From Idiomarina xiamenensis 10-D-4 (lineage in GTDB: Bacteria; Pseudomonadota; Gammaproteobacteria; Enterobacterales; Alteromonadaceae), in NCBI RefSeq assembly GCF_000299895.1, contig NZ_AMRG01000007.1, positions 85,451-149,450 on the forward strand: a DNA stretch of 64,000 bases, given 5' to 3'. Below are positions 19,687 through 29,988 of this stretch, piece by piece. Numbering within the stretch: the stretch's first letter is position 1; each line of letters opens with the position of its first letter. A program made the position numbers and the translations under genes. The notes beneath the pieces are model-generated. The model was given only the letters and a program-made list of their open reading frames with translations. It made no database searches and was not told where the DNA came from.

Positions 19687-20652
19687 TCAGCGCGCTTCGC
19701 TTAACTGCAGTTGTAGCCGTAGCTGAGGTGTTGCCACACCCAATTGCGTTGCCGCGCGGTCAGCGCTAACGGTGATACTATCGTCGGCGCTTGACCACAA
19801 CGTTAAGCGTAGTTGCGGTTGCTCATGAGCGTTGCTCGCTTGACGCAACAGACTCACTCGATATGGCAACGATGCGGCCGCCTCGGTGTCGCTAAACGTC
19901 AGTAATTGCCCTTGGTCGGTGATGGTCAACGGTTCCGCTAAGGGCGCCCAACGCGACTCGCCATCACGCCCGACAATACGATACTGCACACGCATGCTAA
20001 AACGTTGAATACGCTCCAGCAGTAACGGTTCACTATCAGCACTGCCTAACACATAATTACCGTCGTCACGCTGCGCCAACTCTTGGTTAGATAACGACCA
20101 GCGACTGAGCCGCAGTTGACTGGATAAATGAATAGCGTCACCGCTGTTACTATCGACAAATTGGCAACGTTGGCCATCACGTTCGCCAGTATAGGCTTGC
20201 GCCTGAGCCTGCCAATGCCAGACCACATCGCAGCCCGCTAGCGGTTGCGCTTGCTGGATTTGCCACTCGTCGGTGCTGGGCAGGGTATAGACGCGCTGCA
20301 CAATAGCACCGCGACTATTCTGCGAAAACTGATAAAGTTGGCGTCGATATAACGCCTCATCAGCGTTACTCAAATACATCTCGGCCAGCAGCAATTGTCC
20401 TTGCATTTGGCGATGATTAAGAGAGTCATCGAGCATTTGATAGTGATGTCTGACCAACGCCTGCTGCGCACCAGCGGGTTGCGCCGCACGCTGCTGATAA
20501 TTGCTAAAGTCACCACTGTGCCAGCGTAAAAACTGTGTCAGTGCATCATTTTTTGCGGCAACCGCTGCAGGTGCTACCAGCAACCCCAACAGCGCAGTAC
20601 TTAACGATACTGACGATAGCAAACCACGGAGCCATTTAATGTTATTGTTCAT
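19687..20652 (-). CDS. CpeT/CpcT-family (DUF1001-like) exported protein
   Basis: A 321-residue protein with a signal peptide (MNNNIKWLRGLL to about AVAA-KN). The pattern TQFLRWHSGDFSNYQQ, then a basic His-rich strand, RGAIVQRVYTL, and CDVVWHWQAQAQAYTGERDGQRC with two Cys, resembles CpeT/CpcT proteins. In cyanobacteria these attach bilins to phycobiliproteins; in non-photosynthetic bacteria the role is unknown. A C-terminal beta-rich extension of about 100 residues follows. AAGGAG supports ATG 20652 over the upstream ATG 20682. It sits 32 bases downstream of the acyl-CoA dehydrogenase gene on the same strand. Confidence 0.6.
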   Translation of the reverse strand: MNNNIKWLRGLLSSVSLSTALLGLLVAPAAVAAKNDALTQFLRWHSGDFSNYQQRAAQPAGAQQALVRHHYQMLDDSLNHRQMQGQLLLAEMYLSNADEALYRRQLYQFSQNSRGAIVQRVYTLPSTDEWQIQQAQPLAGCDVVWHWQAQAQAYTGERDGQRCQFVDSNSGDAIHLSSQLRLSRWSLSNQELAQRDDGNYVLGSADSEPLLLERIQRFSMRVQYRIVGRDGESRWAPLAEPLTITDQGQLLTFSDTEAAASLPYRVSLLRQASNAHEQPQLRLTLWSSADDSITVSADRAATQLGVATPQLRLQLQLSEAR

Positions 20653-20684
20653 CGCTGTGCTTCTCCTTGCTTTGAGCGTCATGA

Positions 20685-21872
20685 TTAACGACTAAACGCC
20701 TGTAATCCAGTTTGTGCACGTCCCATGATGAGAGCGTGAATATCGTGCGTTCCCTCGTAGGTATTAACGGTTTCTAAGTTAATTAAATGGCGCATGATTG
20801 GGTACTCAGCGGAAATCCCATTGCCGCCCAGCATGTCTCTAGCCTCACGGGCAATGCTAAGCGCTTTGCCGCAATTATTCCGTTTCATCATCGAAATCAG
20901 CACCGGATCGGCAGCATTATCATCTAACAATCGTCCGACGCGTAAACTGCCTTGCAAGCCTAAGGCAATCTCGGTTTGCATATCGACCAATTTTTTCTGA
21001 ACCAATTGCATTTGTGCTAAGGGTTTGCCGAACTGTTGCCGCTCTAGTGCGTAACTGCGAGCCGTGTGCCAACAGTTTTCGGCAGCTCCCATGGCTCCCC
21101 AAGAAATGCCATAACGCGCTAAATTTAAACAGCTAAAGGGTCCCGATAAACCAAAGCCATCGTTAAAAGCATTCTCTGCTGGGACAAATACGTTATCCAT
21201 AACGATTTCACCGGTGATAGACGCGCATAAACTCAGCTTATTCTTCACTTCAGGCGTACTTAAACCGGCCATCCCCCGCTCAAGCACAAAACCACGTATC
21301 TGATTATCGTGGGCGCGGCTCTTAGCCCACACCACAAATACGTCAGCAATCGGCGAGTTGGTGATCCACATTTTATTGCCGCGCAAACGATAGCCACCGT
21401 CAACCGCTTCCGCAACGGTCGTCATACTACCCGGGTCAGAGCCTGCATCAGGCTCCGTTAAGCCGAAACAACCAATAAGCTCACCGCGGCCTAACGCAGG
21501 TAGAAAGCGTTCACGTAGCGCTTCGCTCGCATAACGATAAATGGGGTACATGACTAACGACGACTGCACACTCATGGCTGAACGGTAACCGCTATCAATA
21601 CGTTCCACTTCACGGGCAATCAGGCCGTAACTGACATAATTGACACCCGGACAATCGTAACCTTGAATGGTGGCACCGAGTAGGCCGGCCTCGCCCAACT
21701 CACGCATGATATTGGGATCAAAGCGATGATCGATGAAGGCCTGCTGAATACGAGGCTGTAACTGACGTTGACAAAACTGCTGAGCGCTCTGTGCGATCAT
21801 CCGTTCTTCGTCAGTTAATTGCTGATCTAATAATAAAATGTCCTGCCAGTGCGATAAGGTTGCCTGCCCCAT
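20685..21872 (-). CDS. gcdH: Glutaryl-CoA dehydrogenase
   Basis: A 395-residue acyl-CoA dehydrogenase that oxidises and decarboxylates glutaryl-CoA to crotonyl-CoA in lysine and tryptophan breakdown. Evidence for this subgroup is [18 protein letters not shown], the segment carrying the Arg that binds the distal carboxylate, and [13 protein letters not shown] with the catalytic Glu. FAD contacts in [16 protein letters not shown] and [17 protein letters not shown] are normal. AAGGAT precedes ATG 21872. No other lysine-degradation gene is nearby, so the pathway partners (for example a glutarate CoA-transferase) must be elsewhere. Confidence 0.92.
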   Translation of the reverse strand: MGQATLSHWQDILLLDQQLTDEERMIAQSAQQFCQRQLQPRIQQAFIDHRFDPNIMRELGEAGLLGATIQGYDCPGVNYVSYGLIAREVERIDSGYRSAMSVQSSLVMYPIYRYASEALRERFLPALGRGELIGCFGLTEPDAGSDPGSMTTVAEAVDGGYRLRGNKMWITNSPIADVFVVWAKSRAHDNQIRGFVLERGMAGLSTPEVKNKLSLCASITGEIVMDNVFVPAENAFNDGFGLSGPFSCLNLARYGISWGAMGAAENCWHTARSYALERQQFGKPLAQMQLVQKKLVDMQTEIALGLQGSLRVGRLLDDNAADPVLISMMKRNNCGKALSIAREARDMLGGNGISAEYPIMRHLINLETVNTYEGTHDIHALIMGRAQTGLQAFSR

Positions 21873-22034
21873 ACAATCATCCTTTTTGCGATACGTTCAG
21901 CCAAGTTTGAGATTTGCCAGTGTAGCATGACCCAAGGTCAGACTGGACGTCGATTTGTTGCGCCAGATTATCTTGTTAGCGGTTTTCATGTAGACTGAAA
22001 CGGTCTTGCTACTGCAACGGGAAATTGATTGCCA

Positions 22035-23153
22035 ATGCTTACTGCTATCGCATTTAACTACTTAAAGTCACCGTACAGCTTGCCCCTACGCTGGTGCACT
22101 GCAATGTGGATGTTGGGCTTACCCTTCGGTTTGGCCAGTCAGGCATTAGCTAGCGAAGTCAGCAGCGCCTCAGTAGCGCTGACGGTGTTACCGAGCGACC
22201 AGCAACAAACCCATTGGATGGCCGTCAACGCCATTAATCAGCAAACGGTTTGGATCAGTGGTAGCCAAGGTCGGGTGGCGCGGACCACCGATGCCGGTAA
22301 AACTTGGCAGTATTTTCAACCGGGCCCTAGCGACTTGCAGTTTCGCGATATTGCCGCCCTCGATGACCGGGTTGCCTATGCCCTCAGCGTCGGCGAAAAC
22401 GGTCGCTCTCGTATTTATTCGACCCACAACGGCGGACGTAGTTGGCAGCAACGCTATCGTGCTGACGCCGACCGCTTTTTAAATTGCTTTGCCTTTTCAG
22501 ATAGTGGCGAAGCCTGGGTTTATGGCGATACGGTGAATGAACAATGGACCATTGTACGGTCAGCCGATGGCCGCAATTGGCTGACCGCCGCCAGTGCCAT
22601 CTCCGAGCCAGCGCAAGCCAACGAAGGTGGGTTTGCTAGCGGTGGAGGCTGCGTTCGTTACGCCAATGAAACTTGGGCAATGGTGACTGGTAACGCCGAT
22701 AAAGCGCGGTTATTGTTAAAGGGACGCTTTGGTATTCGCTTTCAGGTGGTCGATACGCCGATGAGCGCGGGCCCCATGGCGGGCATCACCAGTGTTTGGC
22801 CAACCAGCCCCGATAGCGGCTACATCGTTGGTGGTAACCTGCAACAGGACGAAGCGACGGGACCACGCTTATATCATTATCAAGAGAAGCAATTTAGCGC
22901 ACTTGCTGAACCGCCTTTAGCGGGCGGTGCGCTTTATCATGTCAGTCTGGCTGATAACTACTTACTCGTGAACAACCCTGCCGGGGCGGCGTTACTCGCG
23001 CTTACCGATGACCATGACCCAGCGCATAAGGCCAGTAGCCCGCAGTGGCAATCGGTTAGCACCGCCAACGTCTGGTCGAGTAGCTGTATCAGCCGACGCT
23101 GTTGGCTAGTTGGCAAAGACGGCTATGTAGCTTATTTCTCGCTCCCCAATTAA
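22035..23153 (+). CDS. Secreted beta-propeller protein (YCF48/BNR-like)
   Basis: About 372 residues with an N-terminal signal (hydrophobic core near residues 20-40, cleavage around ALA-SE). It is followed by repeats of BNR/YCF48 type, for example RTTDAGKTWQYF, STHNGGRSWQQRY and RSADGRNWLTA, each with the Asp-x-Gly-x-x-Trp turn. Such proteins fold as six- or seven-bladed propellers and are often annotated as oxidoreductases without enzymatic proof. No catalytic residues are evident. GGGAA at 22019-22023 fits ATG 22035; TTG 22029 in frame is an alternative. Its stop overlaps that of the convergent fusion gene. Confidence 0.7.
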   Translation: MLTAIAFNYLKSPYSLPLRWCTAMWMLGLPFGLASQALASEVSSASVALTVLPSDQQQTHWMAVNAINQQTVWISGSQGRVARTTDAGKTWQYFQPGPSDLQFRDIAALDDRVAYALSVGENGRSRIYSTHNGGRSWQQRYRADADRFLNCFAFSDSGEAWVYGDTVNEQWTIVRSADGRNWLTAASAISEPAQANEGGFASGGGCVRYANETWAMVTGNADKARLLLKGRFGIRFQVVDTPMSAGPMAGITSVWPTSPDSGYIVGGNLQQDEATGPRLYHYQEKQFSALAEPPLAGGALYHVSLADNYLLVNNPAGAALLALTDDHDPAHKASSPQWQSVSTANVWSSSCISRRCWLVGKDGYVAYFSLPN

Positions 23154-25288
23154 GCCGAGCGTTGTTGTTCCGCCAACCAAAAACCGATACCACCTTGCAA
23201 TTGCTGGACTTGGCTAAAACCTTGTCGTACCAATGCTGCCGCCGCTAAACGGCTGCGGTTACCAGACCGACAAACACAGACTAACGGCCGCTGCCGTGTC
23301 TGCGCATCAGCTTGCTGCACAAATTGCGCCAAGCGCGTTAAGGGGACATTTTTTACTTCACCGGCAGCAGCAATCGGCTGCATGAGATGCTCTTGCTGCT
23401 CACGCACGTCCAAGATCAATAATTCGCTATCGGTTAACCAGGCCAAGTCGGTTCCCACCGGCACATCCACGTGAAATACCTCGGCTTGGCAATCGCTTTG
23501 CAGTTCGCAAAGGTTAAAAAACAATTGGTTGTCATCATCATCGCTGGGACATAACAACGTGTCGTTAGTCACTAGACCAGCGAGTTGCTGTGCCTCTCGA
23601 TGCTTGCCAATAAAAGCAAAGTCGATGGCATCATTCAACGAATTGCTGAGTAAGTATAACGGCTGCCGACTGCCAACACGGGATAACTGTCGATCGCCAA
23701 CGGTTAACTTGGCATCCGCCTGCTGTTGGCTGCCAGCAATGTGCAGGTCGGACGCGGTTGACTTAACTGGCCACCCCCACGCATCAACCTCACGTTCCGC
23801 TAAAAACAGTTGATTGAGCAGTGCTAAGCTGCCATCGACATGCGCCAACTCGGCATCGCTGCTAATCACACCCTGTACTTGATAATGACGGCAGCGAATA
23901 ATATTACAAATACGCTCAGATAAGGCCGCAACCGGATCGATAACGATCACCTGATGACTTTGCTGGTCGATCAACAAATAGCAACAGTGCTGATCGAATT
24001 TTAGCTGTACCACACCATCAAGCCGATGGTCGGCGCCGTCGTCTTGGCTATCGCTAACAATCATACAAGCTTGCTTTAGCGCCTCGCCAGCTTGGCGAAT
24101 GCGTTGGCAAGCCTGACTGACCTCGGCTTGGCTAATCGCCGGACCGAAAGATAGCCGAATCGCGCCTTCGCTACACCATTTGGGCCGCTGCATGGCGTCT
24201 AATACAAAGCTGCGAGCAACTTTAGAGCTGCATGCAGAACCACTGCTGACACGGATATTGGACGCATCAAACACATCCATGATGTCGCGAGACAAAATCC
24301 CTTTCACAGAAAAATTTAAGGTGGTCGGCACCGAACGTTGAAAGTCATGATTAAAGCTGATGCTTGGGAAGCTATCACGTAATGCCGCGGCCAACTGCTG
24401 ACGATAGTCACACAGCACCTGATGAGACTGGAAAGGTGACGCCCCACTGTCATCAAGTAGTAACTCAAACAAGGTGTGCAAGGCGGCAATACCCGGTAGG
24501 TTTTCGGTACCTGAACGCAAACCGGATTCTTGTCCACCACCGATGATCAACGGTGTGTAGGGCGCACCTTCACGCACATAAAAAAAGCCGATCCCCTTTG
24601 GCGCGTAGAGTTTATGCCCGGAAAATGGCGCGTAATCGATACTCAATGTATCGAGCTGTAGATCCAGTTTACCCAGCGCTTGCACACAATCGACCATCCA
24701 TAGCGTGTCAGGGTTGCTCGAACGGATCAGCTTGTCGAGCCCTTGCAAGTCTTGATAAACGCCGGTTTCATTATTAACCGCCATGGTGCATATTAATAGG
24801 CAATGAGGGAGGTGCTGCCGAATAAAAGATTGATCAAGTAAGCCCTCATTATCTACAGGAATTGCTAACAATTCGGCGTCAATTGCCAATACCGACAACC
24901 AATGCTGCAACGACTGCGGCACCGCTTTATGTTCAGTGGCGCCATACAGCACCACCGGTTTATGCTCATTAGCACCTGCCTGTGCGCGCCGCGACCGCTG
25001 ATAGGCAGTCAGCGCCGATAATACCGCAGTTTGAATGCCCTCAGTGGCACCACTGGTAAAAATGAACTGACCGCGCTGAGCGCCGATCAGCTGACGCCCT
25101 AAACGTCGGGTATGATCGAGTATATAGCGCGCCTTGAGGCCGGTTATATGGCTACTACTGGGGTTACCATAGATAGCCTGCATGGTATGAGTTACCGCCT
25201 CGGCGATTTGAGGCAATACGGGTGTGGTCGCATTGGCATCTAAATAGACTTCTGCGACTGACTGCTGCAATGCTAACGGATTGACCAT
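23150..25288 (-). CDS. Cysteine desulfurase / degenerate MBL domain / rhodanese fusion
   Basis: A 712-residue three-part protein. Residues 1-400 are a NifS/IscS-like desulfurase, with PLP Lys226 in SGHK and catalytic Cys353 in SSGSACSSK. Residues about 424-600 resemble a metallo-beta-lactamase fold of the glyoxalase II/persulfide-dioxygenase kind (CCYLLIDQQSHQVIVIDPV), but the metal-binding HxHxDH is replaced by SSDAELAHVDG, so metal binding is probably lost. Residues about 605-712 are a rhodanese with active Cys673 in CRSGNRS. The desulfurase could pass persulfide sulfur to the rhodanese Cys. No iscU, iscA or tRNA-thiolation gene adjoins it. AAAGGTG precedes ATG 25288. Confidence 0.88.
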   Translation of the reverse strand: MVNPLALQQSVAEVYLDANATTPVLPQIAEAVTHTMQAIYGNPSSSHITGLKARYILDHTRRLGRQLIGAQRGQFIFTSGATEGIQTAVLSALTAYQRSRRAQAGANEHKPVVLYGATEHKAVPQSLQHWLSVLAIDAELLAIPVDNEGLLDQSFIRQHLPHCLLICTMAVNNETGVYQDLQGLDKLIRSSNPDTLWMVDCVQALGKLDLQLDTLSIDYAPFSGHKLYAPKGIGFFYVREGAPYTPLIIGGGQESGLRSGTENLPGIAALHTLFELLLDDSGASPFQSHQVLCDYRQQLAAALRDSFPSISFNHDFQRSVPTTLNFSVKGILSRDIMDVFDASNIRVSSGSACSSKVARSFVLDAMQRPKWCSEGAIRLSFGPAISQAEVSQACQRIRQAGEALKQACMIVSDSQDDGADHRLDGVVQLKFDQHCCYLLIDQQSHQVIVIDPVAALSERICNIIRCRHYQVQGVISSDAELAHVDGSLALLNQLFLAEREVDAWGWPVKSTASDLHIAGSQQQADAKLTVGDRQLSRVGSRQPLYLLSNSLNDAIDFAFIGKHREAQQLAGLVTNDTLLCPSDDDDNQLFFNLCELQSDCQAEVFHVDVPVGTDLAWLTDSELLILDVREQQEHLMQPIAAAGEVKNVPLTRLAQFVQQADAQTRQRPLVCVCRSGNRSRLAAAALVRQGFSQVQQLQGGIGFWLAEQQRSA

Positions 25289-25375
25289 GACACACCTTTA
25301 TAACTAAATAGCATAAGTTATTACTAAATATTAAACAGTGTATACCAAGCGTCTACAGATACCAACTGAGCGTCG

Positions 25376-25415
25376 GCAAAAACAGCAACGGCGCCTATCC
25401 AGCGCCGTCGTTTTT
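25376..25415 (-). terminator. Intrinsic terminator of the nqr operon
   Basis: ACGGCGC and GCGCCGT pair around a seven-base loop at 25388-25408. On the minus strand this is followed by TGCTGTTTTT. It lies about 30 bases after the nqrM stop codon. Confidence 0.8.
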
Positions 25416-25441
25416 ACAAATTGAGATAAGCCGCTAACGAC

Positions 25442-25654
25442 TTAATGAATTTGCTGTTTCTTCCACTGCGCTTCTTTCTCCATGCGAGCTTTGCGCTTAT
25501 CGCAGGGCTCGTCACAATCGCAGGCTTTATCTAATCCTAATGCGCCGATACCACCGCAGCTACCGGATATGGATTTGCGTTGTAGCAAATAACCCACGGA
25601 CATTGCTAATACGGCGATCAAGAAGAGTGCGAAGACCAAAATAAACGTTTGCAT
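25442..25654 (-). CDS. nqrM: Na+-NQR maturation protein NqrM
   Basis: A 70-residue protein with one N-terminal membrane helix (about 3-23) and a Cys-rich tail: SCGG, then KACDCDEPCDKRKAR. This is NqrM (DUF539), needed to build the Na+-NQR complex, probably by delivering iron to the Cys4 site between NqrD and NqrE. A strong GGAGG lies six bases before ATG 25654. It is the last gene of the nqr operon, eight bases after apbE. Confidence 0.93.
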   Translation of the reverse strand: MQTFILVFALFLIAVLAMSVGYLLQRKSISGSCGGIGALGLDKACDCDEPCDKRKARMEKEAQWKKQQIH

Positions 25655-25662
25655 GTGCCCTC

Positions 25663-26682
25663 CTACTGCATGTACGGCTTAAATGCAGTACTAGTATACT
25701 CTTTAAACTCATCACCTTCACGTGCAATCAGTAAAGCCGGAATGTCATGCGCTTCGGCAAATGCCAACGCTTCTTCGGTGCCCATCACCAATAAAGCCGT
25801 TGAATAGCCATCGGCAGTCATACAATCTTTTGCAAATACCGTTGCCGACACTAAGTGATGATTGATGGGGTAACCGGTGCGCGGATCGATAACGTGCGAA
25901 TAACGGCGTCCATCTTCAATATAAAAATTACGATAATCACCCGAGGTCGCTACCGCATTATCGCCGGGCTCAAGCACGCGCTGAATCGCGCGGTCGCTGC
26001 TAACGGGCTTTTCGATAGCAATTCGCCAAGGCTCATTACCGGGTTTGCGTCCCTTCAAGCGCATCTCACCGCCGATTTCGACCAAATAGTTATTGATGCC
26101 TAGCTGCTCTAGTACTTCGGCCACCCGATCGACGCCGTAGCCCTTTGCGATGGTCGATAAATCGACATATAGTTCGGGTTCTTGCTTGATCAGTTGGTGG
26201 TTCTCAACCGCTAAATGATGATAACCGGTTTTTGCTCGTATGCGTGCAATTTCGGCTTCGCTAGGGCTATGCTCAGGGCGCGCATCGGGACCGAAGCCCC
26301 ACATATTGACCAAGGGGCCAACGGTGACATCCAAAACACCACCGGTGTCCTCTGCAATTTCCAGCGCACGTGCAACCACCAACTCCAAGCCGCGCGAAAT
26401 TACCACCGGCTCGCTACTGCGTAACTGGTTGAATTTCGACAGTTCGGAATCAGGGTCGTAAGTCGACATCTGAGCGTTAACGCGCTCTAACACACGGTCA
26501 ATGGTCGCCTGAATATCACTGGCGCTATGTTCCGGATTAGCGCTGACAAAACGAACGTGATAGGTGGTACCCATGGTCGAGCCTTCAAGCAGGATCTGCT
26601 CGGGTGCACGACTACATGATACTAAAAAGGCTAGCCCCAGAAGGACTAGCCAGTATTTCATTATGGTCTTAGTGTGCGACAT
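25663..26682 (-). CDS. apbE: FAD:protein FMN transferase (ApbE), lipoprotein
   Basis: A 339-residue periplasmic lipoprotein (lipobox FLVSC near residue 23) that links FMN to Thr residues of NqrB and NqrC. ApbE motifs include GSTMGTTYHVRF, SELSKFN, DLSTIAKGYGVDRVAE, VEIGGEMRLKG and the metal site DPRTGYPINHHLVSATV with ATSGDYRNFY. It follows nqrF by eight bases. An internal ATG at 26661 (MKYWLVLLG) would give a tighter signal peptide and is an alternative start. Confidence 0.95.
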   Translation of the reverse strand: MSHTKTIMKYWLVLLGLAFLVSCSRAPEQILLEGSTMGTTYHVRFVSANPEHSASDIQATIDRVLERVNAQMSTYDPDSELSKFNQLRSSEPVVISRGLELVVARALEIAEDTGGVLDVTVGPLVNMWGFGPDARPEHSPSEAEIARIRAKTGYHHLAVENHQLIKQEPELYVDLSTIAKGYGVDRVAEVLEQLGINNYLVEIGGEMRLKGRKPGNEPWRIAIEKPVSSDRAIQRVLEPGDNAVATSGDYRNFYIEDGRRYSHVIDPRTGYPINHHLVSATVFAKDCMTADGYSTALLVMGTEEALAFAEAHDIPALLIAREGDEFKEYTSTAFKPYMQ

Positions 26683-26690
26683 AGTGTCTT

Positions 26691-27917
26691 TTAACCACCA
26701 AAGTCATCCAACATAATGTTTTCATCTTCTACACCCAAATCTTTGAGCATATTGATAACCGCGGCGTTCATGACCGGCGGACCACACATATAGAATTCAC
26801 AGTCTTCTGGCGCGTCATGGTCTTTCAAGTAACGCTCATACAAGACGTTGTGAATAAAGCCTGTATCGCCTTCCCAGTTATCTTCCGGCTGCGGATCTGA
26901 AAGCGCCACGTGCCAGTCAAAGTTATCGTTTTCACGCGCTAGCATGTCGAAGTCTTCAACATAGAACATTTCTTTCTTCGAACGTGCACCATACCAGAAC
27001 GTCATCTTACGCTTGGTGTTAATACGACGCAGCTGATCAAAAATGTGCGAACGCATCGGCGCCATACCTGCACCACCACCGATAAAGATCATTTCGGCTT
27101 CGGTTTCTTTGGCAAAGAACTCACCAAATGGACCCGAGATAGTGACGTGATCACCTGGCTTCAAACTCCAGATATAAGATGACATTTTACCCGCTGGCAG
27201 GCTCAAATTGTTGGGTGGCGGCGTAGCAATACGCACGTTCAACATGATGATGCCTTTTTCTTCCGGATAGTTCGCCATCGAATAGGCGCGCTCAACATCT
27301 TCAGTGGTTTTTGACTCAACATTGAAGAAGCCAAAGCGTTCCCAATCGGCGTGGAATTTTTCAGGGATATCAAAATCCTTGTATTTCACATGATGGGGTG
27401 GCGCTTCGATCTGAATATAACCACCGGCACGGAACGGTACTTCTTCGCCTTCCGGCAACTGTACCACGAACTCTTTAATAAAGGTCGCGACATTATCGTT
27501 AGACTTAACCGTACAATCCCATTTACGAATACCAAACACTTCTTCTGGTAATTCGATTTTCATATCTTGTTTAACGTTTACCTGACAAGACAGACGACAA
27601 CCTTCACGCGCTTCGCGTTTGGTCATATGGTCCATTTCTGTCGGTAACACGTCACCGCCGCCTTCTTTGACGACAACGCGGCACTGACCACATGAGCCAC
27701 CGCCACCACAAGCTGATGAAACGAAAATGCCAGCGTTAGCCAAAGCGCCCAACAGTTTGGTGCCCGGCTGGGTGACGATTTTCTTATCTTCATCATCATT
27801 AATTAAAATTTCGACATCGCCCGATGGTACTAATTTGGACTTCGCAAACATGATGATTGCGACCAGCACCATGACGATGAGCGTAAACATACCTACGCTG
27901 AGAATAATCTCTTGCAT
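26691..27917 (-). CDS. nqrF: Na+-NQR subunit F, NADH-oxidising
   Basis: A 408-residue subunit. An N-terminal membrane helix (2-24) is followed by a [2Fe-2S] ferredoxin domain with [10 protein letters not shown] plus a later Cys (CRLSC), an FAD-binding domain ([11 protein letters not shown]), and an NADH-binding domain ([35 protein letters not shown]). It takes electrons from NADH and feeds them through FAD and the iron-sulfur cluster into the pump. Length matches Vibrio NqrF. Confidence 0.98.
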   Translation of the reverse strand: MQEIILSVGMFTLIVMVLVAIIMFAKSKLVPSGDVEILINDDEDKKIVTQPGTKLLGALANAGIFVSSACGGGGSCGQCRVVVKEGGGDVLPTEMDHMTKREAREGCRLSCQVNVKQDMKIELPEEVFGIRKWDCTVKSNDNVATFIKEFVVQLPEGEEVPFRAGGYIQIEAPPHHVKYKDFDIPEKFHADWERFGFFNVESKTTEDVERAYSMANYPEEKGIIMLNVRIATPPPNNLSLPAGKMSSYIWSLKPGDHVTISGPFGEFFAKETEAEMIFIGGGAGMAPMRSHIFDQLRRINTKRKMTFWYGARSKKEMFYVEDFDMLARENDNFDWHVALSDPQPEDNWEGDTGFIHNVLYERYLKDHDAPEDCEFYMCGPPVMNAAVINMLKDLGVEDENIMLDDFGG

Positions 27918-27958
27918 CGATCTGACCCTTTGCTCTTAACTGTTCAATTTATGCGGGT

Positions 27959-28567
27959 TTATAGCTGGATGCCGGAAAACGACATAAAGCCCAGGCCAAT
28001 CAGACCTACGGTCATGAACGTTACGCCCAGTCCACGCAAACCATCAGGCACATCGGCATATTTCAGCTTTTCACGTACCGCAGCCAGCGCCACGATAGCC
28101 AAAGCCCAGCCAACACCACTACCGATACCGTAAACCACACTCTCGCTAAAGTTGTAGTCACGCTCAACCATGAACGCAACGCCACCGAAAATAGCGCAGT
28201 TAACGGTGATCAGCGGCAAGAAGATACCCAGCGCGTTATAAAGCGCAGGCACATATTTATCTAGCGTCATTTCCAAAATCTGAACCAACGCGGCGATAAC
28301 ACCAATGAAGGTTAAGAAGCGTAGGAAACTCAAGTCGGCATCAGGGAAGCCCGCCCAAGCTAAAGCGCCCGGCGCCAGAATGTTGTGATAAACCAAGTTG
28401 TTAACCGGCACTGAAATACCCAGTACCACGATAACCGCAACACCCAGACCAAAGGCGGTGGTGACTTTCTTTGATACCGCTAAGAAGGTACACATACCTA
28501 AGAAGAAGGACAGAGCCAAGTTCTCGATAAATACCGCGCGGATGAAAAGGTTTATATACTGTTCCAT
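27959..28567 (-). CDS. nqrE: Na+-NQR subunit E
   Basis: A 202-residue membrane subunit with six predicted helices. It begins [34 protein letters not shown], which contains one of the Cys residues that share an iron centre with NqrD; another is in [10 protein letters not shown]. It is eight bases downstream of nqrD and 41 before nqrF. Confidence 0.98.
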   Translation of the reverse strand: MEQYINLFIRAVFIENLALSFFLGMCTFLAVSKKVTTAFGLGVAVIVVLGISVPVNNLVYHNILAPGALAWAGFPDADLSFLRFLTFIGVIAALVQILEMTLDKYVPALYNALGIFLPLITVNCAIFGGVAFMVERDYNFSESVVYGIGSGVGWALAIVALAAVREKLKYADVPDGLRGLGVTFMTVGLIGLGFMSFSGIQL

Positions 28568-28574
28568 GCGCTGC

Positions 28575-29207
28575 TTACTCCTTTGGTTCTACTTGTTCGG
28601 TGCGGAAGGTACGCAGTACCCAAATAAAGCCACCGATGATGAAGAAGGCGCTCGGTGGTAACACCAACAAGCCGACAGGTACATACCAGCCACCTTCAGA
28701 AGCCAACGGTAAGATTTGTGCGCCAAACAGGCTACCCGAGCCAAATAGCTCACGGATAAAGCCGACGGTTAACAACACAATCGAATAACCTAAACCGTTA
28801 CCGATACCATCCAAGAATGACATGAATGGCGGGCTCTTCATCGCATAGGCTTCAGCACGACCCATCACGATACAGTTGGTAATGATCAAACCAACGAAGA
28901 CCGATAGTTCTTTAGCAATGCTGAACGCATAAGCCCGTAAGATCTGGTCGACCACGATAACCAAACTGGCAATGATGGTCATTTGTACGATGATCCGCAC
29001 ACTCGAAGGGATGTGATTACGAATGATCGAAATAAACAAGTTTGAGAACGCCGTTACCAACGTTAATGCAATACACATAACGACGGTATTCGACATTTTT
29101 GAGGTTACGGCCAAGGCCGAACATATCCCCAAAATCTGCAAAGCAATCGGGTTGTTTGCGAAGATCGGTCCAAACAGTACCGACTTCATTTCTTTAGCAC
29201 TAGCCAT
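28575..29207 (-). CDS. nqrD: Na+-NQR subunit D
   Basis: A 210-residue membrane subunit homologous to NqrE with inverted topology. [11 protein letters not shown] and [14 protein letters not shown] carry the Cys residues of the shared Fe site. It overlaps the nqrC stop by eight bases, which suggests translational coupling. Confidence 0.98.
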   Translation of the reverse strand: MASAKEMKSVLFGPIFANNPIALQILGICSALAVTSKMSNTVVMCIALTLVTAFSNLFISIIRNHIPSSVRIIVQMTIIASLVIVVDQILRAYAFSIAKELSVFVGLIITNCIVMGRAEAYAMKSPPFMSFLDGIGNGLGYSIVLLTVGFIRELFGSGSLFGAQILPLASEGGWYVPVGLLVLPPSAFFIIGGFIWVLRTFRTEQVEPKE

Positions 29208-29988
29208 TGATCAAAGCCCCCTCACGCATTTTATCCAACAACGGCTTATAGCCATTCGGGCCCATCCAGTATTGGAAAAGATGTTCCACACCGTTGCTGG
29301 TTAAAGTGGCACCTGATAACGCGTCAACTTTGTAAGTCGCGTCTTCGCTGGCGCCGCCTTTTACCAATTCAATTTTAACCTTGCCGTCGTCACCGTAGAT
29401 CTTTTTACCGATCCACTTTTGTACCCATTTGGGGTTGGTGATTTCGCCACCTAAGCCCGGAGTTTCACCGTGCTCATAGAAGTTAAGACCTTTCACGGTA
29501 TTCATATCGTCAGCAGATAATGCTAACAAACCGTACATGGTGCCCCACAAACCATAGCCGCGAATATGTAATACCACGGTTTCTGGTTGGTTGGTTTCCT
29601 GATTACGGATGATATAAATTTGCGTGATGTCTTCACGGCTACCGATACTCGCGATATCTTCCGAACGCGGTACATCGGTACTAGTTTCCGGATCAGATGC
29701 CGCTTTACGGTTATCAAACGTCGTTGGGTCTTTATCTTCAACTTCGGTGTAGTCTTTTAAGCTCACGACCATCGACTCAACGCGCTCGTTATAAACCTGC
29801 GCGGCGTCCATGCCCGGCTCTAAAATACCGGCTGCGGCTAAGACGTTACGCTGCATGTCTAATGCAGCATTCTTTTTCTGTGTTGGCTTAAGACCAATGG
29901 CAGCACCCGACACGATAATCGAACACACCAAACATAGCGCAACAACGACAAAAATAGTTTTGCCCAGAGAATCGTTCTTCTTAGACAT
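29200..29988 (-). CDS. nqrC: Na+-NQR subunit C, covalent FMN carrier
   Basis: About 262 residues. One N-terminal helix (about 9-30) anchors a periplasmic domain that carries FMN on Thr in [15 protein letters not shown], the ApbE target motif SGAT. The open frame extends upstream within nqrB, but ATG 29988 ([10 protein letters not shown]) matches family proteins. It overlaps the nqrB stop by eight bases. Confidence 0.97.
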   Translation of the reverse strand: MSKKNDSLGKTIFVVVALCLVCSIIVSGAAIGLKPTQKKNAALDMQRNVLAAAGILEPGMDAAQVYNERVESMVVSLKDYTEVEDKDPTTFDNRKAASDPETSTDVPRSEDIASIGSREDITQIYIIRNQETNQPETVVLHIRGYGLWGTMYGLLALSADDMNTVKGLNFYEHGETPGLGGEITNPKWVQKWIGKKIYGDDGKVKIELVKGGASEDATYKVDALSGATLTSNGVEHLFQYWMGPNGYKPLLDKMREGALING

